Of a DNA stretch of 64,000 nt, positions 51,301 through 60,474 are shown piece after piece (within the stretch, counting starts at the first letter, position 1; every line of letters begins with the position of its first letter). The DNA comes from Aquabacterium sp. CECT 9606 (GTDB taxonomy: Bacteria; Pseudomonadota; Gammaproteobacteria; Burkholderiales; Burkholderiaceae_C): NCBI RefSeq assembly GCF_918741295.1, contig NZ_CAKKNB010000003.1, forward strand, positions 310,001 to 374,000. The letters run 5' to 3'. The translations under genes and the position numbers were made by a program. The notes beneath the pieces were generated by a model. It did not search any database, was not told where the DNA came from, and saw only the letters and a program-made list of their open reading frames with translations.

Positions 51301-51902
51301 CCTCTGGATTGAAGCGCAGCATCGACCTGGCGTGCCACCTCGGCCTGGTTGGCGCTGGCATCGATGAGCGCGAAGCGTTGGGCATCGGCCCGCAGGCGCG
51401 CCTGGTAGCCGGCTCGCACGCGCTCAAAGAAGGCGGTGTCCTGGGCTTCGAAGCGGTCAGGCTGGCGAGCGGCCGACAAACGCGCGGCGGCCACTTCTGG
51501 CGGCAAGTCGAACAGAAAGGTCAGGTCGGGCTGGCGCTGGCCTTGCACCCACTTTTCCAAGGTGCTGAGCACCGACAGGTCAAAGCCGCGGCCCGCGCCC
51601 TGGTAGGCAAAAGTGGCATCGGTGAATCGGTCGGACAGCACCCAGGCGCCACGGGCCAAGGCCGGCTCGATCACTTGCACCAGGTGATCGCGGCGTGCGG
51701 CGAACACCAACAAGGATTCGGTCAGCGCGTCCATGGCATCGTGCAAAACGCTTTCGCGCAGCTTCTCCGCCAAAGGCGTGCCGCCGGGCTCGCGGGTTCT
51801 CACCACATCGTGCCCTGCCTGGCGCAATTGGCTTTCCAGGGCATCAAGGTGGCTGGTCTTGCCTGCACCATCAATGCCCTCAAACGAAATGAACCGGCTC
51901 AT
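51291..51902 (-). CDS. tmk: thymidylate kinase
   Basis: 203 residues. P-loop [15 protein letters not shown](F/Y) motif [17 protein letters not shown] and the lid region. It phosphorylates dTMP to dTDP. Overlaps mltG and holB at its ends (4 and 10 bp), forming a tight operon. Confidence 0.95.
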   Translation of the reverse strand: MSRFISFEGIDGAGKTSHLDALESQLRQAGHDVVRTREPGGTPLAEKLRESVLHDAMDALTESLLVFAARRDHLVQVIEPALARGAWVLSDRFTDATFAYQGAGRGFDLSVLSTLEKWVQGQRQPDLTFLFDLPPEVAAARLSAARQPDRFEAQDTAFFERVRAGYQARLRADAQRFALIDASANQAEVARQVDAALQSRGWL

Positions 51903-52951
51903 GGACGCTTTCTCTGGTACTGGTTGACCGCGCGATTATGCTCAGCCAGGGTGCTGCTGAACACGCTGCTGCCATCGCCGCGCGAGACAAAATACAAGGC
52001 GTTGGTCTCGGCCGGGTGCACGGCGGCCAGCAAAGCCGCTTTGCCAGGCATGGCGATCGGCGATGGCGGCAGGCCGGTGCGCATGTAGGTGTTGTAAGGC
52101 GTGTCGGTCTGCAAATGGCTGCGCTTGAGGTTGCCATCGAACTCATCGCCCATGCCGTAGATCACCGTGGGATCGGTCTGCAATGGCATGCGCACGCGCA
52201 GACGGTTGCAAAAAACGCCCGCGATCATCGGCCGGTCGGCTTTCAGGCCGGTTTCTTTTTCCACGATCGAGGCCAGGATCAGCATCTCTTGCGGCGAATT
52301 CAAGGGGCAACTGTTGCTGGCACCGCGCAAGGTCCAGGCATCGCTCAGGTGCTTCTGCATGGCCCGGTGGGCGCGTTGCAGGACTGCCAGGTCGGTGCTG
52401 CCCTTGGAGTAGGAATAGGTGTCCGGGAAGAACTGCCCTTCTGGCGACAAATCAGGCTTGCCCAATTGGGCCATCACCTGCGCATCGCTCAGTTTGGCGG
52501 TGGTAGGTTCCAGGCCTTCTGCCTGGGCCAGTTCAGCCCTGAAACGCTTGAAAGTCCAGCCATCGATCAGTTTGACCACGGCCAGGCGTTCATCGCCCAT
52601 CACCATCATGCGCAGCAGTGACAGAGGGGTTGCACCGCGCTCCAGCATGTAGCTGCCAGCGCGGATCTGGCGCGCCTGCCCCGACCAGCGAAACCATTGG
52701 TAAAGCATCACGGGCGAGGCGTCTACACCGGCGTCCACCCAGCCCCGAGCGATCTCGCGGGGCGTGGTGCCCGACTCGATGGCCAGCTCGATGTCATCGC
52801 CATGCATTCGCAAAGGCTGGTGCACCCACCAGAACACGGCCCCCGCGAAAGCCAATGTAGCCAGCATCAACAGTCCGAGCAAGACGCCCATGACGCCGCC
52901 TTGCTGCTGCCTGGCTTTGGGGTGGTTTGAAAACAGGTTAGTCGGGATCAT
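51899..52951 (-). CDS. mltG: endolytic peptidoglycan transglycosylase MltG
   Basis: 350 residues from ATG 52951 (52891 also possible). One N-terminal membrane span ([20 protein letters not shown]), then the YceG-type domain with ASIVEKETG (catalytic Glu) and [30 protein letters not shown]. It cleaves nascent glycan strands in the periplasm. First gene of mltG-tmk-holB-pilZ-tatD, divergent from ygfZ. Confidence 0.94.
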   Translation of the reverse strand: MIPTNLFSNHPKARQQQGGVMGVLLGLLMLATLAFAGAVFWWVHQPLRMHGDDIELAIESGTTPREIARGWVDAGVDASPVMLYQWFRWSGQARQIRAGSYMLERGATPLSLLRMMVMGDERLAVVKLIDGWTFKRFRAELAQAEGLEPTTAKLSDAQVMAQLGKPDLSPEGQFFPDTYSYSKGSTDLAVLQRAHRAMQKHLSDAWTLRGASNSCPLNSPQEMLILASIVEKETGLKADRPMIAGVFCNRLRVRMPLQTDPTVIYGMGDEFDGNLKRSHLQTDTPYNTYMRTGLPPSPIAMPGKAALLAAVHPAETNALYFVSRGDGSSVFSSTLAEHNRAVNQYQRKRP

Positions 52952-52988
52952 CCGTGGACCAATGATGGATTTGACGACCGTGATGATA

Positions 52989-53981
52989 ATGACCCCCATG
53001 CAAGACATTCATTTTCCAGACGTCAAGGCGCTCAATGGCGCAACCGCCTTGTCCCATTTGGGCATCATTTCAGCCGAGGGAGCCGAGGTGGCCAGCTTCC
53101 TTCATGGACAGTTGAGCCAGGATGTGACAGGCCAGTCGCCCGATCAAGCCCGCTTGGCTGCATTTTGCTCGGCCAAAGGCCGGATGTTGGCCAGTTTCAT
53201 CGTCATCAAGCCCCAGCCAGAGGCTTTTTGCCTGATCACGGACGCGCAAGTGCTGCCAGCGGCCCTCAAGCGGCTGTCCATGTTCGTGCTGCGCGCCAAG
53301 GCCAAATTGACTGACGCTGCGGGCAAGCTGTCTGCCGTGGGTTTGATGGGCCAAGCCGCCAGGGATTGGCTGGGCGAGGTGGCGACAATCGAGCCATGGC
53401 AGTCCAGCCCACACGCGCCCAGCGGCGGCCAGGTGGTGCGCTTGCCCGACGTGCTGGGCGCGGCCCGCTGGCTGTGGATCGGGCCTGTTGAAGCGGCCCA
53501 AGCCATCACCCAAACCTTGCCCGCCCTGCCTTTGCCCGCGTGGCAGTGGCTTGAAGTGATGAGCGGTGTCGTGCGGATCGAGCCGGCCACCGCAGATCAA
53601 TTCGTGCCCCAGATGGTCAACTATGAGTTGGTGGGTGGCGTGCATTTCCAGAAGGGTTGTTATCCCGGCCAGGAGATCGTGGCGCGCAGCCAATACCGGG
53701 GCACGCTCAAACGGCGCACCTTCTTGCTGCATGGTCAGGCGCCCATGCAGGCCGGGCAAGAGGTTTTTTCGGCGGCCGACCCCACCCAGCCCGCAGGCAT
53801 GGTGGCCAACGCCGCCGCCATCCCGACTCAGGATGGGCAAGTCGGCGCGGCGTTCAGCGCCCTGGTCGAATTGAAATGGCAAGCTCTGGAAACCGGATGG
53901 CACCTTGGATCAGCTGATGGGCCCGCCCTTGAGCTGGGCACCATGCCCTACGAGGTGCCTTTGGGCACGTCAGACGTCTGA
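52989..53981 (+). CDS. ygfZ: folate-binding Fe-S cluster protein YgfZ
   Basis: 330 residues from about ATG 52989 (52983 and 52998 are alternatives; 37 bp from mltG start). GcvT-like fold with the YgfZ signature KGCYPGQEIVARSQYRG in the middle-to-late part. It assists repair or maturation of Fe-S proteins with folate. The Cys of the signature is intact. Confidence 0.94.
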   Translation: MTPMQDIHFPDVKALNGATALSHLGIISAEGAEVASFLHGQLSQDVTGQSPDQARLAAFCSAKGRMLASFIVIKPQPEAFCLITDAQVLPAALKRLSMFVLRAKAKLTDAAGKLSAVGLMGQAARDWLGEVATIEPWQSSPHAPSGGQVVRLPDVLGAARWLWIGPVEAAQAITQTLPALPLPAWQWLEVMSGVVRIEPATADQFVPQMVNYELVGGVHFQKGCYPGQEIVARSQYRGTLKRRTFLLHGQAPMQAGQEVFSAADPTQPAGMVANAAAIPTQDGQVGAAFSALVELKWQALETGWHLGSADGPALELGTMPYEVPLGTSDV

Positions 53982-54096
53982 TTTGACAATTTCTTAACGG
54001 CAATCGACCTCGGTTTGGGCGCATGCCCTTGGCACGCTGCTTCAAGGGTGCAGTCCGCGGGTTAACCTCCATCACACTTGACCGCTTTGGGAACTC

Positions 54097-54408
54097 ATGG
54101 CCATGGCAGACGCAGCCCCGGCAAAGGCTCTGTTCATCTACTACAAGGTGGACCCGGGCCATGCCGCGGCGTTTGAAACCGCGGTTCGGCACATGCAGGC
54201 CGCACTGCGCCGATCCCACGAGGACCTGACGGCCAGGTTATGGATTCGCGCCGACGCGCCAACGTCAGCGCAAACCTGGATGGAAACCTATGAACATCCC
54301 GAGGGCGTCGGCGTTTTGCTGGCCACCCTCATCGAGTTGGCCGCGCAGGATTTGCCCCTTGGGCTGATTGGCGGCCGTCACGTCGAGATGTTCTGCAACA
54401 TTGACTGA
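54097..54408 (+). CDS. DUF4936 family protein
   Basis: 103 residues, small ferredoxin-like fold by pattern (LFIYYKVDPGHAAAFETAVR; WMETYEHPE; HVEMFCNI). It lies between ygfZ and the NRDE gene, where this family is common in Burkholderiales. Function unknown. Confidence 0.8.
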   Translation: MAMADAAPAKALFIYYKVDPGHAAAFETAVRHMQAALRRSHEDLTARLWIRADAPTSAQTWMETYEHPEGVGVLLATLIELAAQDLPLGLIGGRHVEMFCNID

Positions 54409-54423
54409 GAAGGACACAGCCCG

Positions 54424-55422
54424 ATGTGTTTGGTGGCCGTGGCGCTGGATCAAAGCAGCCGTTTTCCCTTTGTGATGGCGGGCAACCGCGAAGAGTTCTT
54501 CGAGCGCCCCGCCAATCGGCTGGCCTGGTGGGAACCCGGGCAGGAGGCGCCTTCGATCCTGGGTGGGCGCGACCTGCAAGCTGGAGGCACCTGGCTGGGC
54601 CTGACGGCCCAGGGCCGACTGGGCGTGGTCACCAATGTGCGCGACCCTTCGCAAATGGATGAGGCTGCACCTTCACGCGGTGAGATCGTGCCCTTGTGGT
54701 TGCAGGGTGACACCCCGATGAACCGACTGTGGCCACGCCTGGCCATGTCTGGGTACAACGGCTTCAACCTGCTGACGGTGGACTTCGCCGAGGGCGAGGC
54801 CTATTGGGTGAACAACACCAAGCTGTACCCGCAGCGCCTGGAGCGTGGGCTGTATGGCGTGTCCAACGCTGGCTTGAACACGCCTTGGCCTAAAGTCCAG
54901 ACCTTGAAGACCCGGATGAAGGCCGCCTTGAACAGCGCGACCGACCTCGATGGTTTGGTGGTGAGGCTGTTCGAAGCCTTGACCGACCCCACCATTGCCC
55001 CGGATGACAAACTGCCCTTCACCGGTGTGCCCTTGGAATGGGAGCGTCTGCTGTCGGCCGCTTTCGTGCGGTCTCCCGATGGCAAGTACGGCACCCGGTG
55101 CTCCACCTTGGTCATCACAGAGCGGGTAAACAAGCGCCTGGTCACCCATGTGCTGGAGCGCACATACTCAAATCAATCCAGCATGGCTTTGTTGCGCCGG
55201 GTGAGCTTGAAGAACTGGCCACCGCGCCACACCGACGCAGCATCGGAGTTGGCGCGCCTGGAGGTCGCCTTACCGCCGCCCGGCGTGCACCACGAAGACA
55301 CGTTTGAAAGCAGCGACGTGTCGGAGCACGACAACCACGCCCTGTCGCCTCCACCTGCCGCTCGGAAAACACGTGCGCGCAGCCTGATCAAATCGGCGGC
55401 GAGCCGGCCAGTCAAAGCTTGA
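54424..55422 (+). CDS. NRDE/TANGO2-family protein
   Basis: 332 residues. Begins MCLVAVALD (Cys2 as potential N-terminal nucleophile) and contains the NRDE block AGNREEFFERPA, GGRDLQAGGTWLGL, TNVRDP and SNAGLNTPWPKV. TANGO2-type proteins are linked to haem handling in other organisms. The C-terminal ~50 residues are low complexity and basic. Follows DUF4936 by 15 bp. Confidence 0.9.
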   Translation: MCLVAVALDQSSRFPFVMAGNREEFFERPANRLAWWEPGQEAPSILGGRDLQAGGTWLGLTAQGRLGVVTNVRDPSQMDEAAPSRGEIVPLWLQGDTPMNRLWPRLAMSGYNGFNLLTVDFAEGEAYWVNNTKLYPQRLERGLYGVSNAGLNTPWPKVQTLKTRMKAALNSATDLDGLVVRLFEALTDPTIAPDDKLPFTGVPLEWERLLSAAFVRSPDGKYGTRCSTLVITERVNKRLVTHVLERTYSNQSSMALLRRVSLKNWPPRHTDAASELARLEVALPPPGVHHEDTFESSDVSEHDNHALSPPPAARKTRARSLIKSAASRPVKA

Positions 55423-56272
55423 GTGTCATGACGATGTGGGGAATGCCCACCTCGTCAAACTCTGCGCCCTCTGTGATGAAGCCTGCGCGGCGGTAAAAGT
55501 CCTGGGCGCTGGTTTGAGCGTGCAGTGTCAGTCGTTGAACAGACCGCTGCCTTGCGGCGTCAATCAGCGCCTGCAAGACCTGTTGTCCCAGCCCCAGCGC
55601 CCTGCTGCCATTCAACACAGCCATGCGCCCGATCTTGGCCTCACCGGCTGGCAAGCTCGCCGTGATCAAGCGCCCGGTGGCCACGGGCAGGCCCGCCAGA
55701 TTGGTGACCACCACATGCCAAGCCTTCGCATCGTCATCGTCCCATTCTTCTGACTCGGCAATGCCTTGCTCTTCGATGAACACCGCCATGCGCACCGCGC
55801 GGGCCATGGGTGCCAGCGTGGTCCAGTCACCGCCGTGCAACTCGTGCACGGGCGTCCCCAGCTTCTGCTGCTCCAACTGCAGGCGCATGGCCTGCGGCAC
55901 CGGCGTCGGCCGGTTGGTGTCCAGGCTGACATAGACATACACCGTCTCGCCGGTGACCAGCAGGCGCCCGCTGGTGCGGATCTCCCATGCAAAAACCAGG
56001 GACGAGTTGCCCATGCGGTCGCAACGCACCCCGATGGACAGCCAGTCGCCAAAGCGGGCCGGCGCGTGGTACTGCAGCGAGTTGCTGCGCGCGAAAACGT
56101 CGCCCCCCAGGTGGGTGAAGGCCTCAGGGTAAGGCAGGCCCGAGGCCCGCCAATACTCGGACATGGCCGTGTCCAGGAAGTTCAGGTAGTGGCCGTTGAA
56201 GACCACCTTCTGGGCATCGACCTCGGACCAACGCACACGCAGATGGTGGTGAAACGAAAAATCAGTCGTCAT
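55412..56272 (-). CDS. thioesterase (4HBT) fused to a GNAT acetyltransferase
   Basis: 286 residues from ATG 56272 (ATG 56287 also in frame). N-terminal half: YbgC/FadM hot-dog thioesterase (LRVRWSEVDAQKVVFNGHYL, with catalytic Asp). C-terminal half: GNAT domain resembling ElaA (RMAVFIEEQGI; KIGRMAVLNGSRALGLGQQV acetyl-CoA loop; DFYRRAGFITEGAEFDEVGI). A fusion of CoA-ester hydrolysis and acyl transfer. It is preceded by no clear ribosome site and by the terminator at 56274-56303. Confidence 0.9.
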   Translation of the reverse strand: MTTDFSFHHHLRVRWSEVDAQKVVFNGHYLNFLDTAMSEYWRASGLPYPEAFTHLGGDVFARSNSLQYHAPARFGDWLSIGVRCDRMGNSSLVFAWEIRTSGRLLVTGETVYVYVSLDTNRPTPVPQAMRLQLEQQKLGTPVHELHGGDWTTLAPMARAVRMAVFIEEQGIAESEEWDDDDAKAWHVVVTNLAGLPVATGRLITASLPAGEAKIGRMAVLNGSRALGLGQQVLQALIDAARQRSVQRLTLHAQTSAQDFYRRAGFITEGAEFDEVGIPHIVMTLKL

Positions 56273-56273
56273 G

Positions 56274-56303
56274 AAAAAAGCCCGCATGGGTGAGCATGCG
56301 GGC
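56274..56303 (-). terminator. Rho-independent terminator downstream of fadD
   Basis: On the minus strand GCCCGCATG-CTCACC-CATGCGGGC (56303-56280) followed by six T (56279-56274). It terminates the fadD transcript. It ends 2 bp before the start codon of the next minus-strand gene. Confidence 0.92.
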
Positions 56304-56341
56304 CATTGTCTGGCACAAGTGCCTAGGGTGTTTGAGTGGGC

Positions 56342-58102
56342 CTACTTCTTGTCGCGCAATTCGCGGCGCAGGATCTTGCCCACGGGCGACTTGGGCAGCT
56401 CTTCGGTGCGGAACTCGACGATGCGGGGGATCTTGTAGCCGGTGAGGTTCTTGCGGCAGTGCTCGATCACCGATTCCTTGGTCAGGCCCGGATTGCGCGG
56501 CACGATGATGACCTTGACGCGTTCGCCGGCCACGTCGTCCGGCACGCCGATGGCGGCCACTTCCTTGACGTCGGGGTGCATGGCGACCACGTCTTCGATC
56601 TCATTGGGGTACACGTTGAAGCCGGAGACCAGGATCATGTCCTTCTTGCGGTCCACGATCTTGCAGAAGCCCTTGTCATCGATGATGCCGATGTCACCGG
56701 TGGCCAGCCAGCCGTCCTTGTCCAGGACTTCGGCAGTGGCTTCGGGACGGTTCCAGTAGCCCTTCATGACCTGAGGGCCGCGCACACACAACTCGCCGGG
56801 CTCGCCGATGTCGGCCCAGGTGCCGTCTTCACGGCGCATGCGCACTTCGGTGGAAGGCACGGGCACACCGATCGAGCCGGTGAATGTGGGGCCTGGCTTG
56901 GAAATGTCGACCGGGGCTTGCGTCACGATGGGTGAGCACTCGGTCAGGCCGTAGCCTTCGACCACGGCATTGCCGGTGACTTCCTTCCAGCGTTCGGCCA
57001 CATTGCGCTGCAGGGCCATGCCACCCGCGATGGACAGCTTCAGCTTCGAGAAATCCAGCTTGCGGAAAGCCGGGTCTTCCAGGAAAGAAGCGAACAAGGT
57101 GTTCACGCCGGTGATGCCCGAGAACTTCTCGTTCTTCAGGATCATCATCACGCGCTTGGTGTCGCGGGGGTTGGCGATCAGGATGTTGCGGCCACCCAGT
57201 GCCATGAAGATCAGACCGTTCACCGTCAGCGAGAAGATGTGGTACATCGGGATCAGGGTGACCACGGTTTCCGTCTCGCCCGTCAACTGGCCTTCGGCAA
57301 AGGCCAAGGCCTGCTGGCAGTTGGTGAGCACATTGCGGTGGGTGAGCATGGCGCCCTTGGCCACGCCGGTAGTGCCGCCGGTGTATTGCAAAAAGGCCAG
57401 GTCGTCAGGCTTGACGGCGACGGGCTTGACCTTGACCTTCGCGCCTTGCTTGAGCGCCTCACGCATCCAGGTGGCCGTGGGCAGGCTGTAGGCCGGCACC
57501 ATCTTCTGCACCTTGCGCAGGATGAAATTCAGAGCCCAGCCCTTGGGGTTGAAGAAGCCCTCGGCCAGCAAGTCGCCGATCTGCGTCAGCACGATGTTCT
57601 TGACCTTGGTGCCGGCTTGCGCGTCTTGCAAGGTCTTGGCGAAGGTTTCCATCACGATGATGGTTTCGGCGCCTGAATCCTTGAGCTGGTGGTTCAATTC
57701 GCGCGCCGTGTACAGCGGGTTCACGTTGACCACAACCGCGCCGATGCGCAGCACGGCGAACAGCACGATCGGGTACTGGAAGATGTTGGGCAGCATGATC
57801 GCCACGCGATCGCCTTGCTTGACGCCCTTGCTCTGCAGGTAGCCCGCAAACTCCTTGACCAGGCGGTCAAGGCGGTCGTTGCTCATCTCGGTGCCAATGC
57901 TGACAAAGCCGGGGCGGTCGCGGAACTTGTTGATGCACTCGTCGAAATACTCGGTGAGTGACTGGTACTTGTTGATGTCGATGTCGTGGGCCACACCCTT
58001 GACATACGAGGACAACCAGATGCGGTTGGTGGTGCCGTCGGGGTTGACAATGGATTGCCCAGGCGTGTGTGCCGAGGCCGTGGCTGCTGCGGATGTGGTC
58101 AT
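56342..58102 (-). CDS. fadD: long-chain acyl-CoA synthetase FadD
   Basis: 586 residues from ATG 58102 (GAGGAGA upstream). Adenylate-forming enzyme: AMP motif FLQYTGGTTGVAKGAMLTH, VEGYGLTECSPIV, ELCVRGPQVMKGYWNRPEAT, WLATGDIG and the C-terminal lysine region KSPVGKILRRELRD. It activates fatty acids to CoA esters at the membrane. Separated from the thiolase by a hairpin at 58212-58236. Confidence 0.95.
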   Translation of the reverse strand: MTTSAAATASAHTPGQSIVNPDGTTNRIWLSSYVKGVAHDIDINKYQSLTEYFDECINKFRDRPGFVSIGTEMSNDRLDRLVKEFAGYLQSKGVKQGDRVAIMLPNIFQYPIVLFAVLRIGAVVVNVNPLYTARELNHQLKDSGAETIIVMETFAKTLQDAQAGTKVKNIVLTQIGDLLAEGFFNPKGWALNFILRKVQKMVPAYSLPTATWMREALKQGAKVKVKPVAVKPDDLAFLQYTGGTTGVAKGAMLTHRNVLTNCQQALAFAEGQLTGETETVVTLIPMYHIFSLTVNGLIFMALGGRNILIANPRDTKRVMMILKNEKFSGITGVNTLFASFLEDPAFRKLDFSKLKLSIAGGMALQRNVAERWKEVTGNAVVEGYGLTECSPIVTQAPVDISKPGPTFTGSIGVPVPSTEVRMRREDGTWADIGEPGELCVRGPQVMKGYWNRPEATAEVLDKDGWLATGDIGIIDDKGFCKIVDRKKDMILVSGFNVYPNEIEDVVAMHPDVKEVAAIGVPDDVAGERVKVIIVPRNPGLTKESVIEHCRKNLTGYKIPRIVEFRTEELPKSPVGKILRRELRDKK

Positions 58103-58211
58103 CGATGTCTCCTCGTATGCCTGCAATCGCTCATGGCGCTGCAGGAGGGGCTTTCCCGAGGCAAGGGTTGCCTCGAGTTGCCTGTTTAAGCGGACAAGTG
58201 TATCAACCTGT

Positions 58212-58236
58212 GAGGGGGGTTTGAAAGTCCCCCCTC
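58212..58236. other. strong hairpin between thiolase and fadD genes
   Basis: GAGGGGGG-TTTGAAAGT-CCCCCCTC: perfect 8-bp arms, 9-nt loop. Read on the minus strand it follows the thiolase stop by 17 bp, but no T-tract comes after it. It could stabilise or partly terminate the upstream transcript, giving fadD independent expression. Confidence 0.55.
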
Positions 58237-58253
58237 GCAAATTTCATCAAGTT

Positions 58254-59543
58254 TTACCGCTCCAGGATGGCGACCACGCCCTGGCCACCTGCGGCACAAA
58301 TCGAGATCAAGCCGCGGCCCGACCCCTTTTGGGCCAGCATCTTCGCCAGCGTGGCGACGATGCGACCGCCCGTGGCGGCGAATGGGTGGCCTGCGGCCAA
58401 TGAGCTGCCGTTGATGTTGAGCTTGCTCATGTCGATCGAGCCCAAGGGCTGATCGCGACCCAGACGCTCCTTGCAGTACTTGGCATCTTCCCAAGCCTTC
58501 AGCGTGCACAACACTTGCGCGGCAAAGGCTTCGTGGATTTCATAGAAATCAAAGTCTTGCAGCTTGATGCCGGCGCGGTCGAGCATGCGGGGCACGGCAT
58601 AGGCCGGGGCCATCAGCAAGCCTTCCTTCTTGTTGAAGAAATCAACCGCAGCCACTTCGCTGAAGGTGATGTAGGCCAGCACCGGCAGGTTGTGGGCCTT
58701 GGCCCATTCCTCGCTGCCCAAAAGCACGGCCGAGGCACCGTCGGTCAAGGGCGTGGAGTTGCCGGGTGTCAACGTGCCTTGGCCGGGCGCGACCTTCTTG
58801 TCAAAGCAAGGCTTCAGCGAACGCAGCTTTTCGATGGTCAGGTCAGCGCGCAGGTTATTGTCTTTGGTGACCCCCTTGAACGGGGTCATCAGGTCGGCAA
58901 AGAAGCCGTCGCTGTAGGCGCGGGCCAGGTTCTTGTGGCTCTTGAAGGTCAGTTGGTCCTGGTCTTCGCGGGCGATGCCCCATTCGCGCGACATCAGTTC
59001 GGCGTGCTCGCCCATCGAGAAACCAGTGCGGGGTTCGCCGTTGCGCGGAATGGCAGGCTTGAGCAGCATGCTGGGGCGGATTTTCGAGATGATCTTGAGC
59101 TGCGCCATCGTGCCCTTGGCGCGGTTGGCTTCCATCAGGATCTTGCGCATCTTCTCGTTGATGCCGATGGGCGCGTCAGAGGTGGTGTCCACACCGCCGC
59201 CGATGCCGCACTCGATGTGGCCGAGGGCGATCTTGTTGGCCACCAGCATGATGGCTTCCAGGCCGGTGCCGCAAGCTTGCTGCAGGTCGTAGGCTGGGGT
59301 TTCGGGGGCCAGCGTGGTCGACAGCACAGACTCTCGGACCAGGTTGAAGTCCTTCGAGTGCTTCATCACGGCGCCAGCGGCAACGTCACCCAGGCGTTCG
59401 CCATGCAGGTTGAAACGGTCGACCAGGCCTTGCAGCGTGGCGGTCAGCATGTCCTGGTTGGACACGTGCGAGTAAACGGTGTTGGAGCGGGCAAACGGGA
59501 TGCGGTTGCCACCGATGATGGCGACGCGACGAATGGTGTTCAT
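58254..59543 (-). CDS. acetyl-CoA C-acyltransferase (FadI-like thiolase)
   Basis: 429 residues from ATG 59543. Nucleophile Cys in YDLQQACGTGLEAIM, HEAFAAQVLCTLKAWED, GSSLAAGHPFAATGGRIV, ISICAAGGQGVVAIL. Longer insert in the middle, like FadI of the trifunctional complex. Cleaves 3-ketoacyl-CoA. Part of the maoC-fabG cluster. Confidence 0.93.
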   Translation of the reverse strand: MNTIRRVAIIGGNRIPFARSNTVYSHVSNQDMLTATLQGLVDRFNLHGERLGDVAAGAVMKHSKDFNLVRESVLSTTLAPETPAYDLQQACGTGLEAIMLVANKIALGHIECGIGGGVDTTSDAPIGINEKMRKILMEANRAKGTMAQLKIISKIRPSMLLKPAIPRNGEPRTGFSMGEHAELMSREWGIAREDQDQLTFKSHKNLARAYSDGFFADLMTPFKGVTKDNNLRADLTIEKLRSLKPCFDKKVAPGQGTLTPGNSTPLTDGASAVLLGSEEWAKAHNLPVLAYITFSEVAAVDFFNKKEGLLMAPAYAVPRMLDRAGIKLQDFDFYEIHEAFAAQVLCTLKAWEDAKYCKERLGRDQPLGSIDMSKLNINGSSLAAGHPFAATGGRIVATLAKMLAQKGSGRGLISICAAGGQGVVAILER

Positions 59544-59605
59544 GGATGAATCCCCAGAGGTGAGATGCAAAAAAATGGATGAGTCAGATCAGGCGGCGGC
59601 AGTGA

Positions 59606-60466
59606 TCAGTAAGTGACCCGGCCGCGCAGGTGGGGCTTGTCGCCCTTGGCATTGCGAACTTCGAACAGGGCACCGTCTTCCTGGCGGGCCGACCACAGCG
59701 AAGCGCGGGCGGGCAGGAACAAGGGCGTCTTGAACTCGACCACCGCCTCGGCCTGCTCGACCGGCTCGCGCGGCATCAGGGTGGCCAGGGCGCGGGCCTT
59801 GGTCCACATCCCGTGGGCGATGGCCTTGCGAAAGCCGAACATCTTGGCCGTGATGCCAGACAAGTGGATGGGGTTGATGTCGCCAGACACCCGGCCGTAG
59901 CGGCGGCCAATGCCACCCGCGGCGAAAAAATCCGCCTGATGCGACAACGGTGTCGGGTCAATCAAAGCCGAGGCGAAGGCCTGGCCCTTGGGCTGGCGGA
60001 TGCCAAGGCGCAACAGGTACTGCGTGCCTTCCCAGACCAACTGACCATCACGGATGGCGCGCTGATCCAGCGTGAAGATCTGCCCTTTCTCATGGGCAAT
60101 TAGCGGGCCGGTGCTGACCTCGATCCGCAACTCGTCGCCCACATTGATGCGTTGGAGTTGCTTGACGCTGTTGGCCAAGTGCACCGTGCCCATGGCCGGC
60201 CAGGGGTAGTACTTGGAGCCAAAGAACGCCATGGTCAGCGGAAACGCCAGCATTTGCGGAAAGGTGATGGGCACCCCATGCGCGCGGCTGAAACCACACA
60301 CCCGCGAGTAGCTGGCGACGTTGGCCTCATCCACACGGACGCGCGGGCGCGCATAGGTCACCTCGGGCAAGGATTCGATCACCCCCGGCCGTTTGGTGCT
60401 GGACTGCATCGCCCGCACGTACATGGTGACGGGGTTGACCAGCTTGTTGACTTCAATGAGCTTCAT
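59606..60466 (-). CDS. MaoC-type (R)-enoyl-CoA hydratase
   Basis: 286 residues from ATG 60466. Double hot-dog length; the hydratase motif RVSGDINPIHLSGITAKMFG contains the catalytic Asp and His, followed by AIAHGMWTK. Makes or uses (R)-3-hydroxyacyl-CoA. It is 8 bp after the FabG gene and 62 bp before the thiolase gene. Confidence 0.92.
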   Translation of the reverse strand: MKLIEVNKLVNPVTMYVRAMQSSTKRPGVIESLPEVTYARPRVRVDEANVASYSRVCGFSRAHGVPITFPQMLAFPLTMAFFGSKYYPWPAMGTVHLANSVKQLQRINVGDELRIEVSTGPLIAHEKGQIFTLDQRAIRDGQLVWEGTQYLLRLGIRQPKGQAFASALIDPTPLSHQADFFAAGGIGRRYGRVSGDINPIHLSGITAKMFGFRKAIAHGMWTKARALATLMPREPVEQAEAVVEFKTPLFLPARASLWSARQEDGALFEVRNAKGDKPHLRGRVTY

Positions 60467-60474
60467 GGCAGATC

